Source: Chryseobacterium joostei
GTDB taxonomy: Bacteria > Bacteroidota > Bacteroidia > Flavobacteriales > Weeksellaceae
Assembly: GCF_003815775.1 (NCBI RefSeq)
Contig: NZ_CP033926.1
Coordinates: 3,968,001 to 4,032,000 of the forward strand
Reading direction: 5' to 3'
DNA length: 64,000 nucleotides
In this document: positions 14,867-23,211 of the stretch, piece by piece
Position numbering within the stretch: position 1 is the stretch's first letter
How the letters are laid out: each line of letters starts with the position of its first letter
The notes under the pieces: generated by a model
What the model saw: the letters and a program-made list of their open reading frames with translations, nothing else
Told to the model about the DNA's origin: nothing
The model's database searches: none
Program-made: the position numbers and the translations under genes

Positions 14867-15331
14867 CTAGTAAGAAATGTCCTTTGTTCTGCGTATGGAA
14901 TCCAGTTTCTTTTCAATATCTGCACTGAAAACTTTCTTTAATTTCAGTTCACTCCCAATAAGCCTTGAAATGGTAAAAGTACCATTCATACTATTATTGG
15001 ATGGGAAAACGATGGCAATTGAAGAATCTGAAACTTTTTTCCAGCTTCCACTGTAACGTTCAAATTTTGAAGCTTTATTAGGGAAATCTTCCGTAGCATC
15101 ATATCCGTTGGCAGACTTGCTTAAATTTCCTATGACTTTTCCATTCTTATTGAATTTTAAACCAGGGCTTTTAGTATCAAAAACATCCTGTGTTTCATAA
15201 GTGTAAATATAAGTGTCGAGCTTTTTCAATTTCCAGGTTTGTAAAAGTAACGGGTTAGAAGTTTTATCCTGACTCTTAACGAAACCGACTGCAAAAACTG
15301 ATAATATTAGGATCCCAATAGATTTTTTCAT
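14867..15331 (-). CDS. Secreted lipocalin-like protein
   Basis: The 154-residue protein has a signal peptide (MKKSIGILILSVFAVGFVKSQ) and a single beta-rich domain. LLLQTWKLKKLDTYIY near the start, LKFNKNGKVIGNLS in the middle and WKKVSDSSIAIVF later match the pattern of Bacteroidota lipocalin-like domains, in which a Trp follows the first strand. Ligand and role are unknown. It is separated from the next minus-strand gene by 68 bp and divergent from the serine hydrolase. Confidence 0.7.
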   Translation of the reverse strand: MKKSIGILILSVFAVGFVKSQDKTSNPLLLQTWKLKKLDTYIYTYETQDVFDTKSPGLKFNKNGKVIGNLSKSANGYDATEDFPNKASKFERYSGSWKKVSDSSIAIVFPSNNSMNGTFTISRLIGSELKLKKVFSADIEKKLDSIRRTKDISY

Positions 15332-15404
15332 GAATAATAACTGATTATTGGGAAATGTAAGTAAACTTTTAACATTGACAAAATTAACATCATCTAATAT
15401 TTAC

Positions 15405-15412
15405 TAAATTTG
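15405..15412 (+). promoter_or_regulatory. Putative -7 box for the serine hydrolase
   Basis: TAAATTTG matches TAnnTTTG, 16 bp before the ATG at 15429. Confidence 0.5.
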
Positions 15413-15428
15413 GGAAAATTAAAAAATA

Positions 15429-16973
15429 ATGAAGCAGAAACTTTCTTATTTCATTTTTCTTTTAACCTTAGGATTAGCGAATGCACAGGTTGAAGAAAAA
15501 AAACTGGATGAACTGATCCAAAATACTCTGAAAACCTTTGACGTTCCGGGAATGTCGGTGGGAATTGTAAAAGATGGAAAAGTGACCTATTCCAAAGGGT
15601 TTGGAGTACGTTCACTCACCACCAAGCAGCCCATGGATGATAATACACTGGTAGGAATTGCTTCCAATTCTAAAGGTTTTACCTGTGTGGCATTAGCAAT
15701 TCTGGCAGATGAGGGAAAACTGAACTGGGATGATAAGGTTTCCAAATATATTCCTGAGTTTCAGATGTACGATCCGTATGTTTCACAAAATGTAACGATA
15801 AAGGATCTTATTACGCATAGAGCGGGATTGGGATTGGGACAAGGAGACCTGATGTTTTTTCCGGAAGGAGGAAATTTAACGGTTAATGACATTGTTCATA
15901 ATGTAAGATATCTAAAGCCTGAAAATCCTTTCAGAACTACACTGGACTATAACAATATCATGTTTGTTGTTGCCGGGGAAGTGATCCACAGGGTTTCCGG
16001 ATTAAGCTGGGCAGAGTTTATAGAACAAAAAATCATGAAACCTGTAGGGATGACTTCCAGCTTTGGAAGTTACAACAGAGCGAAAGCTTCTGCCAATAAA
16101 ATTGATGCTCATGCTCCCGTAGACGGAAAAGCCATTGCAGTTCCCCACGATTGGAATGAAACAGCTAATGCTGCCGGAGGAATTATGAGTAACATCAAGG
16201 ATATGACAACCTGGGCAGAATGTCTGTTGAATAACTTTACTACTAAAGATGGTAAGAAACTGGTTTCTGATAAGAATGTTCAACAACTTTGGAGTCTGCA
16301 GATTCCTGATAGGGTTGCAGCAAAGAATCCATATGATACGAGTTTTTACGGATATGGTTTAGGATGGTTTTTAAGTGATGTGAAAGGACACAAGCAGGTA
16401 CAACATACAGGAGGCCTTATCGGTACGGTAACACAGTTTACTTTAATTCCTGATCTTAAACTGGGAATTGTTGTCTTGACTAATCAACAGTCAGGGGCAG
16501 CTTTCAATACCATTACGAATACGGTAAAAGATTCTTACCTTGGAGTGGCAGACAGAAACTGGCTGAAAACGTATGGTGAAAGAATGTCTAAAATGAATGT
16601 GGAATTTGAAAAACAAAAGAAAGAAGCATTTACAAAATCAGAAGCATTCAAAAAAGAAAAAACACTTCAGCCAAAAGCTGAACAGTTTACAGGAACATAT
16701 AATGATGTTTGGTTCGGTGATGTAGAAATTACTCAGCAGGGAAGTGCTTACAGAATTTCATGTAAAAATTCACCGAGATTGAAAGGAGAATTGCTTCCAT
16801 ATTCCAATAATTCATTTATTATTAAGTGGGATGACAGAAGCTATGATGCTGATGCCTATATTATTTTTAGTTATGATGAGAATGGAAAAGCACAATCTGC
16901 AAAATTAAAGGCTATTTCGGATGTGACGGATTTCAGCTTTGATTTTGATGATCTGGATCTGAAGAAGAAATAA
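15429..16973 (+). CDS. Secreted serine hydrolase, beta-lactamase/DD-peptidase fold, with DUF3471-like C-terminus
   Basis: The 514-residue protein has a signal peptide (MKQKLSYFIFLLTLGLANAQ) and a class C beta-lactamase-type domain to about residue 370. The catalytic SxxK is Ser79-Asn-Ser-Lys82, the YxN motif is Tyr174-Asn-Asn176, and the third motif is HTGG (in VQHTGGLIGT). The C-terminal about 100 residues (TGTYNDVWFGDVEIT onward) resemble the lipocalin-like DUF3471 domain often fused to these enzymes. Likely substrates are esters or D-amino-acid peptides; true beta-lactamase activity cannot be inferred. It has its own promoter and terminator. Confidence 0.92.
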   Translation: MKQKLSYFIFLLTLGLANAQVEEKKLDELIQNTLKTFDVPGMSVGIVKDGKVTYSKGFGVRSLTTKQPMDDNTLVGIASNSKGFTCVALAILADEGKLNWDDKVSKYIPEFQMYDPYVSQNVTIKDLITHRAGLGLGQGDLMFFPEGGNLTVNDIVHNVRYLKPENPFRTTLDYNNIMFVVAGEVIHRVSGLSWAEFIEQKIMKPVGMTSSFGSYNRAKASANKIDAHAPVDGKAIAVPHDWNETANAAGGIMSNIKDMTTWAECLLNNFTTKDGKKLVSDKNVQQLWSLQIPDRVAAKNPYDTSFYGYGLGWFLSDVKGHKQVQHTGGLIGTVTQFTLIPDLKLGIVVLTNQQSGAAFNTITNTVKDSYLGVADRNWLKTYGERMSKMNVEFEKQKKEAFTKSEAFKKEKTLQPKAEQFTGTYNDVWFGDVEITQQGSAYRISCKNSPRLKGELLPYSNNSFIIKWDDRSYDADAYIIFSYDENGKAQSAKLKAISDVTDFSFDFDDLDLKKK

Positions 16974-17000
16974 TCAAATATTTATTATTATAATTCAATA

Positions 17001-17027
17001 GGAACGGGCTTTAGCCCGTTCTTTTTG
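17001..17027 (+). terminator. Rho-independent terminator of the serine hydrolase
   Basis: A perfect GC-rich 8-bp stem (17002-17009 with 17014-17021) with a TTTA loop is followed by five Ts. Confidence 0.9.
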
Positions 17028-17115
17028 TTATGATATAATAGAATGAATCTTCTCCTTTTTCTGACACGAAAAAAAGAAAATAAATAGTGTTACATAGAGA
17101 GTTATTAAGCTGAAC

Positions 17116-17592
17116 TTATATTTTTCCAGGTTCATAAAAGAACAAAAGTTTCTTTTTGGCTCCATCAAATTCGGACCAGGATTCACAATCTACTTCGAAA
17201 CCGGCAACACCACAGGTGGGAAAGTGAAAAATATCTTCAGAAATGGAATTGGCAAAATTGGAAATTCCATTGTTGTGGGAGAAAAGAGCAACCGTACTTA
17301 GGTTGTCATCCAGGTCATAGATTACAGATTCAAAATTTCTTTCCGAGGGATTATATAGTTTTTCATCAGTAGAACACTCCAGCTGATAGGTCTGGTTAAA
17401 AATCTTACAGGTATTCAGGGCACGCACTGCCGGGCTTGATACAAAATGATCAATGGAAATATTATTATGTTTTAGGAATCTGGACATGTTCATAGCATCC
17501 TCCAAACCTTTGTCTGCCAAGGGTCTGTCAAAGTCCTCCGTTTCTTCCGGCCAGTCGCTTTTTGCATGTCTTACGAGGATGAGTCTTTTCAT
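17116..17592 (-). CDS. SixA-type histidine phosphatase
   Basis: From the ATG at 17592 the 158-residue protein begins with the phosphohistidine motif LILVRHAKSDW, followed by DFDRPLADKGLEDA, VSSPAVRALNTCKIF and the second catalytic histidine in ALFSHNNGIS. This is the SixA branch of the histidine phosphatase superfamily, which can dephosphorylate phosphohistidine proteins. An upstream ATG at 17646 in the same frame would add an 18-residue hydrophobic segment and is less likely given the family's usual start. It is divergent from ruvX. Confidence 0.9.
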   Translation of the reverse strand: MKRLILVRHAKSDWPEETEDFDRPLADKGLEDAMNMSRFLKHNNISIDHFVSSPAVRALNTCKIFNQTYQLECSTDEKLYNPSERNFESVIYDLDDNLSTVALFSHNNGISNFANSISEDIFHFPTCGVAGFEVDCESWSEFDGAKKKLLFFYEPGKI

Positions 17593-17693
17593 ATATCTGT
17601 TTTTTTGGAAGATTAAAATTATAAAAAAAATTATGGAATAAAACATGATTTATATAAAAAAACTGCGTTATGAATAAAATCAGTAAATTTTAC

Positions 17694-17701
17694 TAAATTT
17701 G
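17694..17701 (+). promoter_or_regulatory. Putative -7 box for ruvX-def
   Basis: TAAATTTG matches TAnnTTTG only 7 bp before the ATG at 17709, so the transcript would have an extremely short leader or be leaderless. Confidence 0.45.
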
Positions 17702-17708
17702 CAGACTT

Positions 17709-18125
17709 ATGGGACAAATCCTTGCAATAGACTACGGAAAGGCTCGTTGTGGCATAGCTATAACAGACGATATGCAGATTATAGCCAGTGGGCTGGAGAC
17801 TGTAGAGAACCGCATTTTAATGGAATTTTTGAAAAAATATTTCAATGAAAATAAGGTAGATGAAGTAGTAATTGGGCTTCCCATAGATTTGAGAGGAAAT
17901 ATTTCTGAAGTGGAAACCGATATTTTAAAATTCATTGAAGAATTTAAGAAAGAATTTTCGGATATTGCAGTTCACCGTTTTGATGAAAGATTTACTTCAA
18001 AGATGGCATCATTCTTTATTTCCCAAAGTGGAAAAACTAAGAAGAAAAGACAGGAAAAAGGATTAATAGATAAAGTAAGTGCAACCATCATATTGCAGAA
18101 TTTTTTAGAACAAAGATTAAGATGA
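17709..18125 (+). CDS. ruvX: Putative pre-16S rRNA nuclease / Holliday junction resolvase homologue RuvX (YqgF)
   Basis: The 138-residue protein has the RNase H-like fold of YqgF. Its motifs are ILAIDYGKARCGIAITD (first catalytic Asp), EVVIGLPIDLRGN and VHRFDERFTSKMA (second acid). E. coli YqgF trims the 5' end of 16S rRNA; the older name reflects its similarity to junction resolvases. Length is full. It overlaps def by 4 bp, so the two are translationally coupled. Confidence 0.94.
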   Translation: MGQILAIDYGKARCGIAITDDMQIIASGLETVENRILMEFLKKYFNENKVDEVVIGLPIDLRGNISEVETDILKFIEEFKKEFSDIAVHRFDERFTSKMASFFISQSGKTKKKRQEKGLIDKVSATIILQNFLEQRLR

Positions 18126-18694
18126 TTTTACCGATAAGAGCTTTTGGGGATCCTGTTTTGAGAAAAGTGGGAAAAGATATAGATAAAGACTATCCCGAAT
18201 TACAGGAACTGATAGAAAATATGTTTGAAACGATGTACAGCGCCAATGGCATAGGTCTTGCAGCGCCTCAGATCGGTTTGGATATTCGTATGTTTGTAAT
18301 AGATGTGACGCCTCTTGCAGAAGATGAGGATTATGAAGATATCAAGGACGAGCTGGCACAATTCAAAAAGGTATTCATTAATGCTACCATTCTGGAAGAA
18401 TCCGGTGAAGAGTGGAAGTTTAATGAAGGCTGTCTGTCTATTCCGGATGTAAGAGAAGATGTGAAAAGAAAAGGAACAATCGTTATTGAATATTATGACG
18501 AAAATTTTGTAAAACATACAGAAACTTTTTCCGATATTAGAGCCCGCGTAATTCAACATGAATACGATCACATTGAAGGAGTTCTGTTTACTGATCACTT
18601 AAGTGCTTTGAAGAAGAAACTGGTAAAAGGAAAACTTACGAAGATCTCTCAGGGTGATGTAAGCATTGGTTACAAAATGAGATTTCCAAAATAA
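18122..18694 (+). CDS. def: Peptide deformylase
   Basis: Def removes the formyl group from the N-terminal methionine of new proteins and is metal dependent. All three motifs are present in the 190 residues: GIGLAAPQIG, EGCLSIPDV and QHEYDHIEG, giving the Cys and two His metal ligands and the catalytic Glu. Between motif 1 and motif 2 is an acidic insertion (EDEDYEDIKDELAQF) common in Bacteroidota deformylases. Its start overlaps ruvX. Confidence 0.97.
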   Translation: MILPIRAFGDPVLRKVGKDIDKDYPELQELIENMFETMYSANGIGLAAPQIGLDIRMFVIDVTPLAEDEDYEDIKDELAQFKKVFINATILEESGEEWKFNEGCLSIPDVREDVKRKGTIVIEYYDENFVKHTETFSDIRARVIQHEYDHIEGVLFTDHLSALKKKLVKGKLTKISQGDVSIGYKMRFPK

Positions 18695-18721
18695 TTTAAA
18701 CAAGGATTAAAAAGAAATAAT

Positions 18722-18749
18722 AATAAGCAATAGGCTATATGCTGATTGC
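18722..18749. repeat. Heptad array, unit (W)ATANGC, four copies
   Basis: Four 7-bp units ending in GC (AATAAGC, AATAGGC, TATATGC, TGATTGC) lie between def and the DUF5606 gene. The unit is the reverse complement of the GCTATTG-type unit found at three sites in the nuo operon. It covers a possible upstream start (18739) of the DUF5606 frame, which makes that start unlikely. Confidence 0.72.
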
Positions 18750-18771
18750 AAAATTTACAAAAAATAAAATT

Positions 18772-19329
18772 ATGCTGTTAGAAAAAATAATTTCAATTTC
18801 TGGAAAACCAGGACTTTACAAATTAGTTTCTCAATTAAGAAACGGATTCATCATTGAAGATGTTACCAACAAGAAAAAAGTAAGCATCGGTAACTCTAGC
18901 CAGGTAAGCTTATTGGATAATATTGCAATGTTTACATTTGATAAAGAAGTTCCTTTGTTTGAAGTTTTTGAAAATGTTGCTAAAAACAATGATTATAAGC
19001 AAACTATTTCTCACAAGGCTTCTGATTCAGAATTGAAAGAATTTATGTTAGCTTCTCTTCCTAATTATGATACGGAAAGAGTATATGCATCTGACATCAA
19101 GAAACTGGCTCAGTGGTACAATATTCTTCACAAAGCAGGATATATCACTCCTGATAGCTTTGTAAAAGCAGAGGCAGAAACTTTAGATGGTGAGCCTGCA
19201 GAAGAAGTAAGCATCGAGAAAGAAGCTAAAAAAGCTGCTCCAAAAGCAGAAAAACCTGCAACACCAAAAGTAAAGGCTACTTCAGCTGCAAAAGCGGCTC
19301 CGAAAAGCACACACACTAAAAAAGGATAA
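18772..19329 (+). CDS. DUF5606 domain-containing protein
   Basis: From the ATG at 18772 the 185-residue protein begins MLLEKIISISGKPGLYKLVSQ, typical of the Bacteroidota DUF5606 family, which is rich in beta structure in the first 65 residues (FIIEDVTNKKKVSIGN) and helical up to about residue 130. The tail (about 45 residues) is rich in Lys, Ala, Pro and Glu and likely disordered, resembling nucleic-acid- or ribosome-binding tails. The function is unknown. It follows def, a frequent neighbour, and ends at a strong terminator. Confidence 0.87.
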   Translation: MLLEKIISISGKPGLYKLVSQLRNGFIIEDVTNKKKVSIGNSSQVSLLDNIAMFTFDKEVPLFEVFENVAKNNDYKQTISHKASDSELKEFMLASLPNYDTERVYASDIKKLAQWYNILHKAGYITPDSFVKAEAETLDGEPAEEVSIEKEAKKAAPKAEKPATPKVKATSAAKAAPKSTHTKKG

Positions 19330-19354
19330 TTCATTTTTGAATTAAAGATATAAG

Positions 19355-19388
19355 CCTTGTTAAGAATTTTCTTGACAAGGTTTTTTTT
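19355..19388 (+). terminator. Rho-independent terminator
   Basis: A 10-bp stem (19355-19364 with 19371-19380, one wobble pair) with a 6-nt loop leads into eight Ts. It closes the ruvX-def-DUF5606 transcript. Confidence 0.88.
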
Positions 19389-19538
19389 GTTTATTGAATA
19401 AGTGAATCAAAAAATTAAAAACTCAAATGATAAATCATAGTTGATGGTTATTATAAAGGTTCAAATCATACCATACAGCCTTGCTCCTTTACTATAAACT
19501 TTCAACTTCAAGGGTTGCGGTAGAGTGAAAATAACCCT

Positions 19539-19546
19539 TACATTTG
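19539..19546 (+). promoter_or_regulatory. Putative promoter for mazG
   Basis: TACATTTG (TAnnTTTG) has a TTG at 19515-19517, a 21-bp spacing consistent with the Bacteroidota -33/-7 layout, and lies 25 bp before the ATG at 19572. Confidence 0.6.
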
Positions 19547-19571
19547 TATAAGATTGAATTTGCAGCTACAT

Positions 19572-20339
19572 ATGAATACGAAACAGGAGAAACTAGAAGC
19601 ATTCGGAAGATTATTGGATATTATGGATGATCTTCGTGAGAAATGTCCATGGGATCAAAAGCAGACCTTGCAATCTCTTCGGCATCTTACACTTGAAGAA
19701 ACCTATGAGCTTTCTGATGCCATTTTGCAGGACGATTTACAGGAAATAAAAAAAGAATTGGGTGATGTTCTTCTTCACTTGGTTTTCTATTCTAAAATAG
19801 GTTCTGAAAAAGGAAGCTTTGATATTGCAGACGTTATTAATTCTCTTAATGAAAAACTTATTTTCCGTCACCCTCATATCTACGGAGATACTGAAGTGAA
19901 AGATGAAGAAGAAGTAAAGCAGAACTGGGAAAAACTAAAGTTAAAGGAAGGAAACAAATCTATTTTAGGAGGTGTTCCGAAAAGCCTGCCAAGTTTAGTA
20001 AAAGCCTATAGAATACAGGATAAGGTAAAAGGTATTGGCTTTGAATTTCATGATGCAGAAGATGCCTGGAAAAAAGTAGATGAGGAAATCCAGGAATTTC
20101 ATGCTGAAACAGATCTGGATAAAAAAGAGCAAGAGCTGGGAGATGTGTTTTTCTCATTGATAAATTATGCAAGGATTTCAGGAATTAATCCGGATTCTGC
20201 TTTAGAAAGAACCAATCTGAAGTTTATTTCAAGGTTTCAAAAGATGGAAAATATTGCCCGTGAGCAGGATTTAAATCTTGCTGATATGTCTCTGGAAGAA
20301 ATGGATGTTCTTTGGGAAAAAGCAAAACACTTATCATAG
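19572..20339 (+). CDS. mazG: Nucleoside triphosphate pyrophosphohydrolase MazG
   Basis: MazG cleaves (d)NTPs to NMP and pyrophosphate and removes aberrant nucleotides. From the ATG at 19572 the 255 residues hold two MazG-type helical domains: the first with LREKCPWDQKQTLQSLRHLTLEETYEL and ELGDVLLHLVFYSKIG (EExxE...ExxD metal sites), the second with DEEIQEFHAE and KEQELGDVFFSLINYAR. The frame extends to 19554, upstream of which lies the promoter, so 19572 is preferred. Length matches the E. coli enzyme. Confidence 0.95.
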   Translation: MNTKQEKLEAFGRLLDIMDDLREKCPWDQKQTLQSLRHLTLEETYELSDAILQDDLQEIKKELGDVLLHLVFYSKIGSEKGSFDIADVINSLNEKLIFRHPHIYGDTEVKDEEEVKQNWEKLKLKEGNKSILGGVPKSLPSLVKAYRIQDKVKGIGFEFHDAEDAWKKVDEEIQEFHAETDLDKKEQELGDVFFSLINYARISGINPDSALERTNLKFISRFQKMENIAREQDLNLADMSLEEMDVLWEKAKHLS

Positions 20340-20397
20340 TACCCCAATTGGAACAATTAATGCTTCTTATTTTTAGTTTAAATTAAAAAACAACACA

Positions 20398-21276
20398 ATG
20401 CTAAGACTTCTTATGTTACCCACCTTATTTCTATTGAGCTGTAATCCTAAGGCTCAGAATTCACCAGTGAAAGGTGATGATTTAAACCCTCAGTTTTCTT
20501 TACCTAAAAAGTTAAAGGAAGTTTCTGGTATTACTTTATCGAAAGATAAAAAGACGATGTGGGTGATAGAGGACAGAGGAAATAAGAATGCCATATATGG
20601 ATTAAGTGACAAAGGAGAAATGCTTGCCAAGGTACCGGTAGAAAATGCTGAAAATACAGATTGGGAAGATATTATATCAGATGCGCAGGGAAATATTTAT
20701 ATCGGAGATTTTGGAAATAATGATAATAACAGACGTGATCTAGCCATTTTAAAAACAGACCTGAAAGACGCTGCTCAAAAAACAACAAAGGTTGTTCAGA
20801 CTACAAAGTTTCATTACGAGGGACAGACAGAGTTTCCACCAAAAAAATCAAATCTATTGTATGACTGTGAAGCTTTTGTAGAAATGGATGGTAACTTCTA
20901 CCTTTTTACAAAGAACAGAAGTAAAGGTTTTGACGGAACATTCCTGGTATTTAAAGTCCCAAATAAAGAAGGTGATTTTGAAGCTAAACTGATCGGGAAA
21001 TTAAAACTTCAGGGAGGTTATAATGATGCAGCTATTACGTCAGCTACCATTAATAGCACCAAAGATAAAATTGTATTATTGACGCATAAAAATGTTCATG
21101 TTCTTACCGGTTTTACACCCGATGATTTCAATGCAGCTAAGATCCAAAAGATTTCTTTAAACCATAATTCTCAAAAAGAAGCCATCGTTTTTCAAGATGA
21201 TAAAACATTGATAATTGCAGATGAGAAAGGCAAAAATGAGGGTGGAAATGTCTATCAGTTTTCTGTTCAGCCATAA
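20398..21276 (+). CDS. Lipoprotein with SdiA-regulated/beta-propeller-like domain
   Basis: The 292-residue protein carries a lipoprotein signal (MLRLLMLPTLFLLSC, cysteine at 15). The mature part has propeller-like repeated strands: LKEVSGITLSKDKKTMWVIEDRG, TDWEDIISDAQGNIYIGDFGNN and YDCEAFVEMDGNFYLFTKN. The pattern resembles the SdiA-regulated and esterase-like/phytase-like propellers of Bacteroidota, whose substrates are not established. It is downstream of mazG by 58 bp and 32 bp ahead of another lipoprotein gene, which it may share a transcript with. Confidence 0.78.
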   Translation: MLRLLMLPTLFLLSCNPKAQNSPVKGDDLNPQFSLPKKLKEVSGITLSKDKKTMWVIEDRGNKNAIYGLSDKGEMLAKVPVENAENTDWEDIISDAQGNIYIGDFGNNDNNRRDLAILKTDLKDAAQKTTKVVQTTKFHYEGQTEFPPKKSNLLYDCEAFVEMDGNFYLFTKNRSKGFDGTFLVFKVPNKEGDFEAKLIGKLKLQGGYNDAAITSATINSTKDKIVLLTHKNVHVLTGFTPDDFNAAKIQKISLNHNSQKEAIVFQDDKTLIIADEKGKNEGGNVYQFSVQP

Positions 21277-21308
21277 AATCTTATACTTGCTGCCATTACT
21301 AATTAACC

Positions 21309-22085
21309 ATGAAAAAAATATTTTACTTTCTACTGGGTGTTTTTCTGCTATCTTGTAGCGGGAGCAATGATGATGTAGTAGATGATATGGTTCTGGAGCA
21401 TGCCTTACAGCCCGAAAAGGCTTATGTAAATTATTTTGAGGATCCTTTTTCTTATATTATGAGCTCTAGTTATTATCAGTTTACATATAAAGATAATAAT
21501 CTAATGCAAATATCTGAGTTTTCGGGATCATATTTAACTTCCAAGATCTCTTTGTCTTACAGTAATACACAAATAAAGGTATCAAGTGATTCATACGGTT
21601 CTGATTATCTCCTTTATAGTGTTTCTAATAATAAACCTTTAAAATTAGATTGTTATTTAAATGGAAAGCTTTATTATACACAATATTATATATATGAACA
21701 AGGAATGATAAAAGTTCTTAAAGAATTTGCAGAGTGGTATGATAAAGAGCTTACAACTTATTATTTTGATATTGAACATAATCTTACTAAGAGTGAAGTT
21801 GTAAAAATAAGCTATGGTGTGGAAAAGTCTTTAGATACCTATATTTATTCAAATTTTGATAAAGCCCAAAATCCATATAAAAGCTTGTGGATGCTTGATA
21901 ATCTGAGATTTATTAATCTGGATGATAATCTTATTTTTGCGAAAAGTTTGTCTTTCAATAATTTTAAAAGAATAGAACATACTTTTAAAGATTTGGTTAA
22001 AGATCAAAACTCATACACAGAAACTCATGAATATAATTACAAATACGATTCAAACGGGCAGGTCCTACTATACCACCCATTATAA
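21309..22085 (+). CDS. Lipoprotein of unknown function
   Basis: The 258-residue protein has a clear lipobox (MKKIFYFLLGVFLLSC, cysteine 16) followed by an acidic linker (GSNDDVVDDM). The rest is beta-rich with Tyr- and Asn-rich strands (YYQFTYKDNNLMQISEF, THEYNYKYDSNGQVLLYH), resembling the Bacteroidota lipoproteins that contain short YD/RHS-like strands (DUF4595-like). Coding is more AT-rich than in neighbouring genes. I cannot name a function. Confidence 0.75.
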   Translation: MKKIFYFLLGVFLLSCSGSNDDVVDDMVLEHALQPEKAYVNYFEDPFSYIMSSSYYQFTYKDNNLMQISEFSGSYLTSKISLSYSNTQIKVSSDSYGSDYLLYSVSNNKPLKLDCYLNGKLYYTQYYIYEQGMIKVLKEFAEWYDKELTTYYFDIEHNLTKSEVVKISYGVEKSLDTYIYSNFDKAQNPYKSLWMLDNLRFINLDDNLIFAKSLSFNNFKRIEHTFKDLVKDQNSYTETHEYNYKYDSNGQVLLYHPL

Positions 22086-22090
22086 ATTAA

Positions 22091-22124
22091 AAAATCCACA
22101 GATACTTTCTGTGGATTTTTTTTG
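22091..22124 (+). terminator. Rho-independent terminator
   Basis: A 12-bp stem (22091-22102 with 22108-22119) with a 5-nt loop runs into eight Ts, 5 bp after the lipoprotein stop codon. Confidence 0.9.
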
Positions 22125-22157
22125 AATAATATAGAAATGTAAATGAGGTTATATTTG

Positions 22158-22877
22158 TTATGGAGTAAGATAGGAAATATGGATATTTCCACTTGATATC
22201 CTGAAGTCCTGTGTATAGCGACAACGTATTCTGAAAGTATCTCCCGGATTAAAAAAATTGATGGAAGATAAATTATGGTTCAGCCCCGTGGTGCGCTCTC
22301 CGTGACCGGTGGATATGCCAGCAAGCGTAGTTTGGCTGGGTGATACTCTTTGAATATAGGAGTTTGCTGTTCCAGCTGTTTGTCCAGACGGATTTAGATT
22401 CAAGTCATAGGTAACATAAGGAACAATATTGTAAAATCCGGCCTTAACTACTGTAAATAGTCCCGTTCCGGAATTGTAGGTTAAATAAGCATTGTCAATT
22501 TTATTGCTTACATTGAAGATGTAGGTTTGTGAATAATTTTCGTGAGTATTCACCGGAGTGGTATGAGTTCCTGTATAGCTTCCACTGGCAGGGCTGATGT
22601 CTGTTTTATTCCCAACATAAATTACTTTTAAGAAATTTTCAGATTCTATACTTTTCCATACCGGCGCATTTCCCGTTCCGGTTGACATTAAAAACTCACC
22701 TCTGTTCCCGGAATTTCCTTTGGTATTGGCATTTCCTCCCACATTGATGTCCTTTACAACTTGAAGAGAACCATTAACGTGTAATGAATGTTGTGGTGTT
22801 GGGGTTTGTATCCCTACTTGTGCAATTGTGTTTATAGATATAGCGAATAACGCCATATATAATAGCTTCTTTTTCAT
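22158..22877 (-). CDS. Secreted beta-structured protein with tail-fibre-like N-terminus
   Basis: The 239-residue protein has a signal peptide (MKKKLLYMALFAISINTIAQ) followed by VGIQTPTPQHSLHVNGSLQV, the short motif that opens many Bacteroidota proteins with phage tail-fibre- or trimeric-head-like repeats. NTKGNSGNRGEFLMSTGTGN continues this pattern. The C-terminal 130 residues (YLTYNSGTGLFTVVKAGFYNIVPYVTY) look like a C1q/TNF-type jelly roll that could trimerise. The role may be surface display or adhesion; this is inference from pattern only. Confidence 0.7.
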   Translation of the reverse strand: MKKKLLYMALFAISINTIAQVGIQTPTPQHSLHVNGSLQVVKDINVGGNANTKGNSGNRGEFLMSTGTGNAPVWKSIESENFLKVIYVGNKTDISPASGSYTGTHTTPVNTHENYSQTYIFNVSNKIDNAYLTYNSGTGLFTVVKAGFYNIVPYVTYDLNLNPSGQTAGTANSYIQRVSPSQTTLAGISTGHGERTTGLNHNLSSINFFNPGDTFRIRCRYTQDFRISSGNIHISYLTP

Positions 22878-22909
22878 CTAGTTGTTGATTTTTTTGAAAT
22901 AATTTTAAA

Positions 22910-22917
22910 CAAATATA
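22910..22917 (-). promoter_or_regulatory. Putative -7 box
   Basis: TATATTTG on the minus strand, 33 bp before the ATG at 22877. Confidence 0.5.
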
Positions 22918-22991
22918 ATTTCTTTTTAAAACATCTGATTTTCTTAAATCAATAAGTATATTGCTGTATGAGTGTGCTAATTCTATAATAC

Positions 22992-23024
22992 AAAAAATAT
23001 GGTCTTTATTTAAAAACCATATTT
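22992..23024 (-). terminator. Probable terminator after the phosphoesterase-barrel gene
   Basis: A 9-bp stem (22995-23003 with 23016-23024) with a 12-nt loop; on the minus strand the stem runs into TTTTTTG. It lies about 190 bp beyond the stop codon of the gene at 23212. Confidence 0.55.
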
Positions 23025-23211
23025 GTGTTATTTCTGAAAAATGTTGATTAAAAAGTGGAATTATTAAATTTTATTTAAATTAGATTTTATTCTTAAATTT
23101 AAATATTTTAATCGTAATGAGTTGATTTTTAAATATAAATTAGTTAAAAATGAATTTTATTTTTGAATGTAAAAATTAGAGTTAATTTATTTCTTTTGTG
23201 AGTCGATCTTT

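Larger units (their letters stand above)
22878..23211. other. Gene-free AT-rich stretch
   Basis: This 334-bp gap is very AT-rich. It holds a -7 box for the gene at 22158-22877 and a hairpin ending the gene at 23212-26937. The rest shows no coding frame, tandem repeat or RNA-like structure that I can support. Confidence 0.6.

Noticed and set aside
15429..16973. Antibiotic-resistance beta-lactamase
   Set aside because: The SxxK, YxN and HTG motifs are shared by many esterases and peptidases of this fold, and the DUF3471-like tail is typical of those rather than of class C beta-lactamases.
18200..18598. 132-codon minus-strand frame antisense to def
   Set aside because: It lies entirely within a well-supported deformylase gene and shows no family features.
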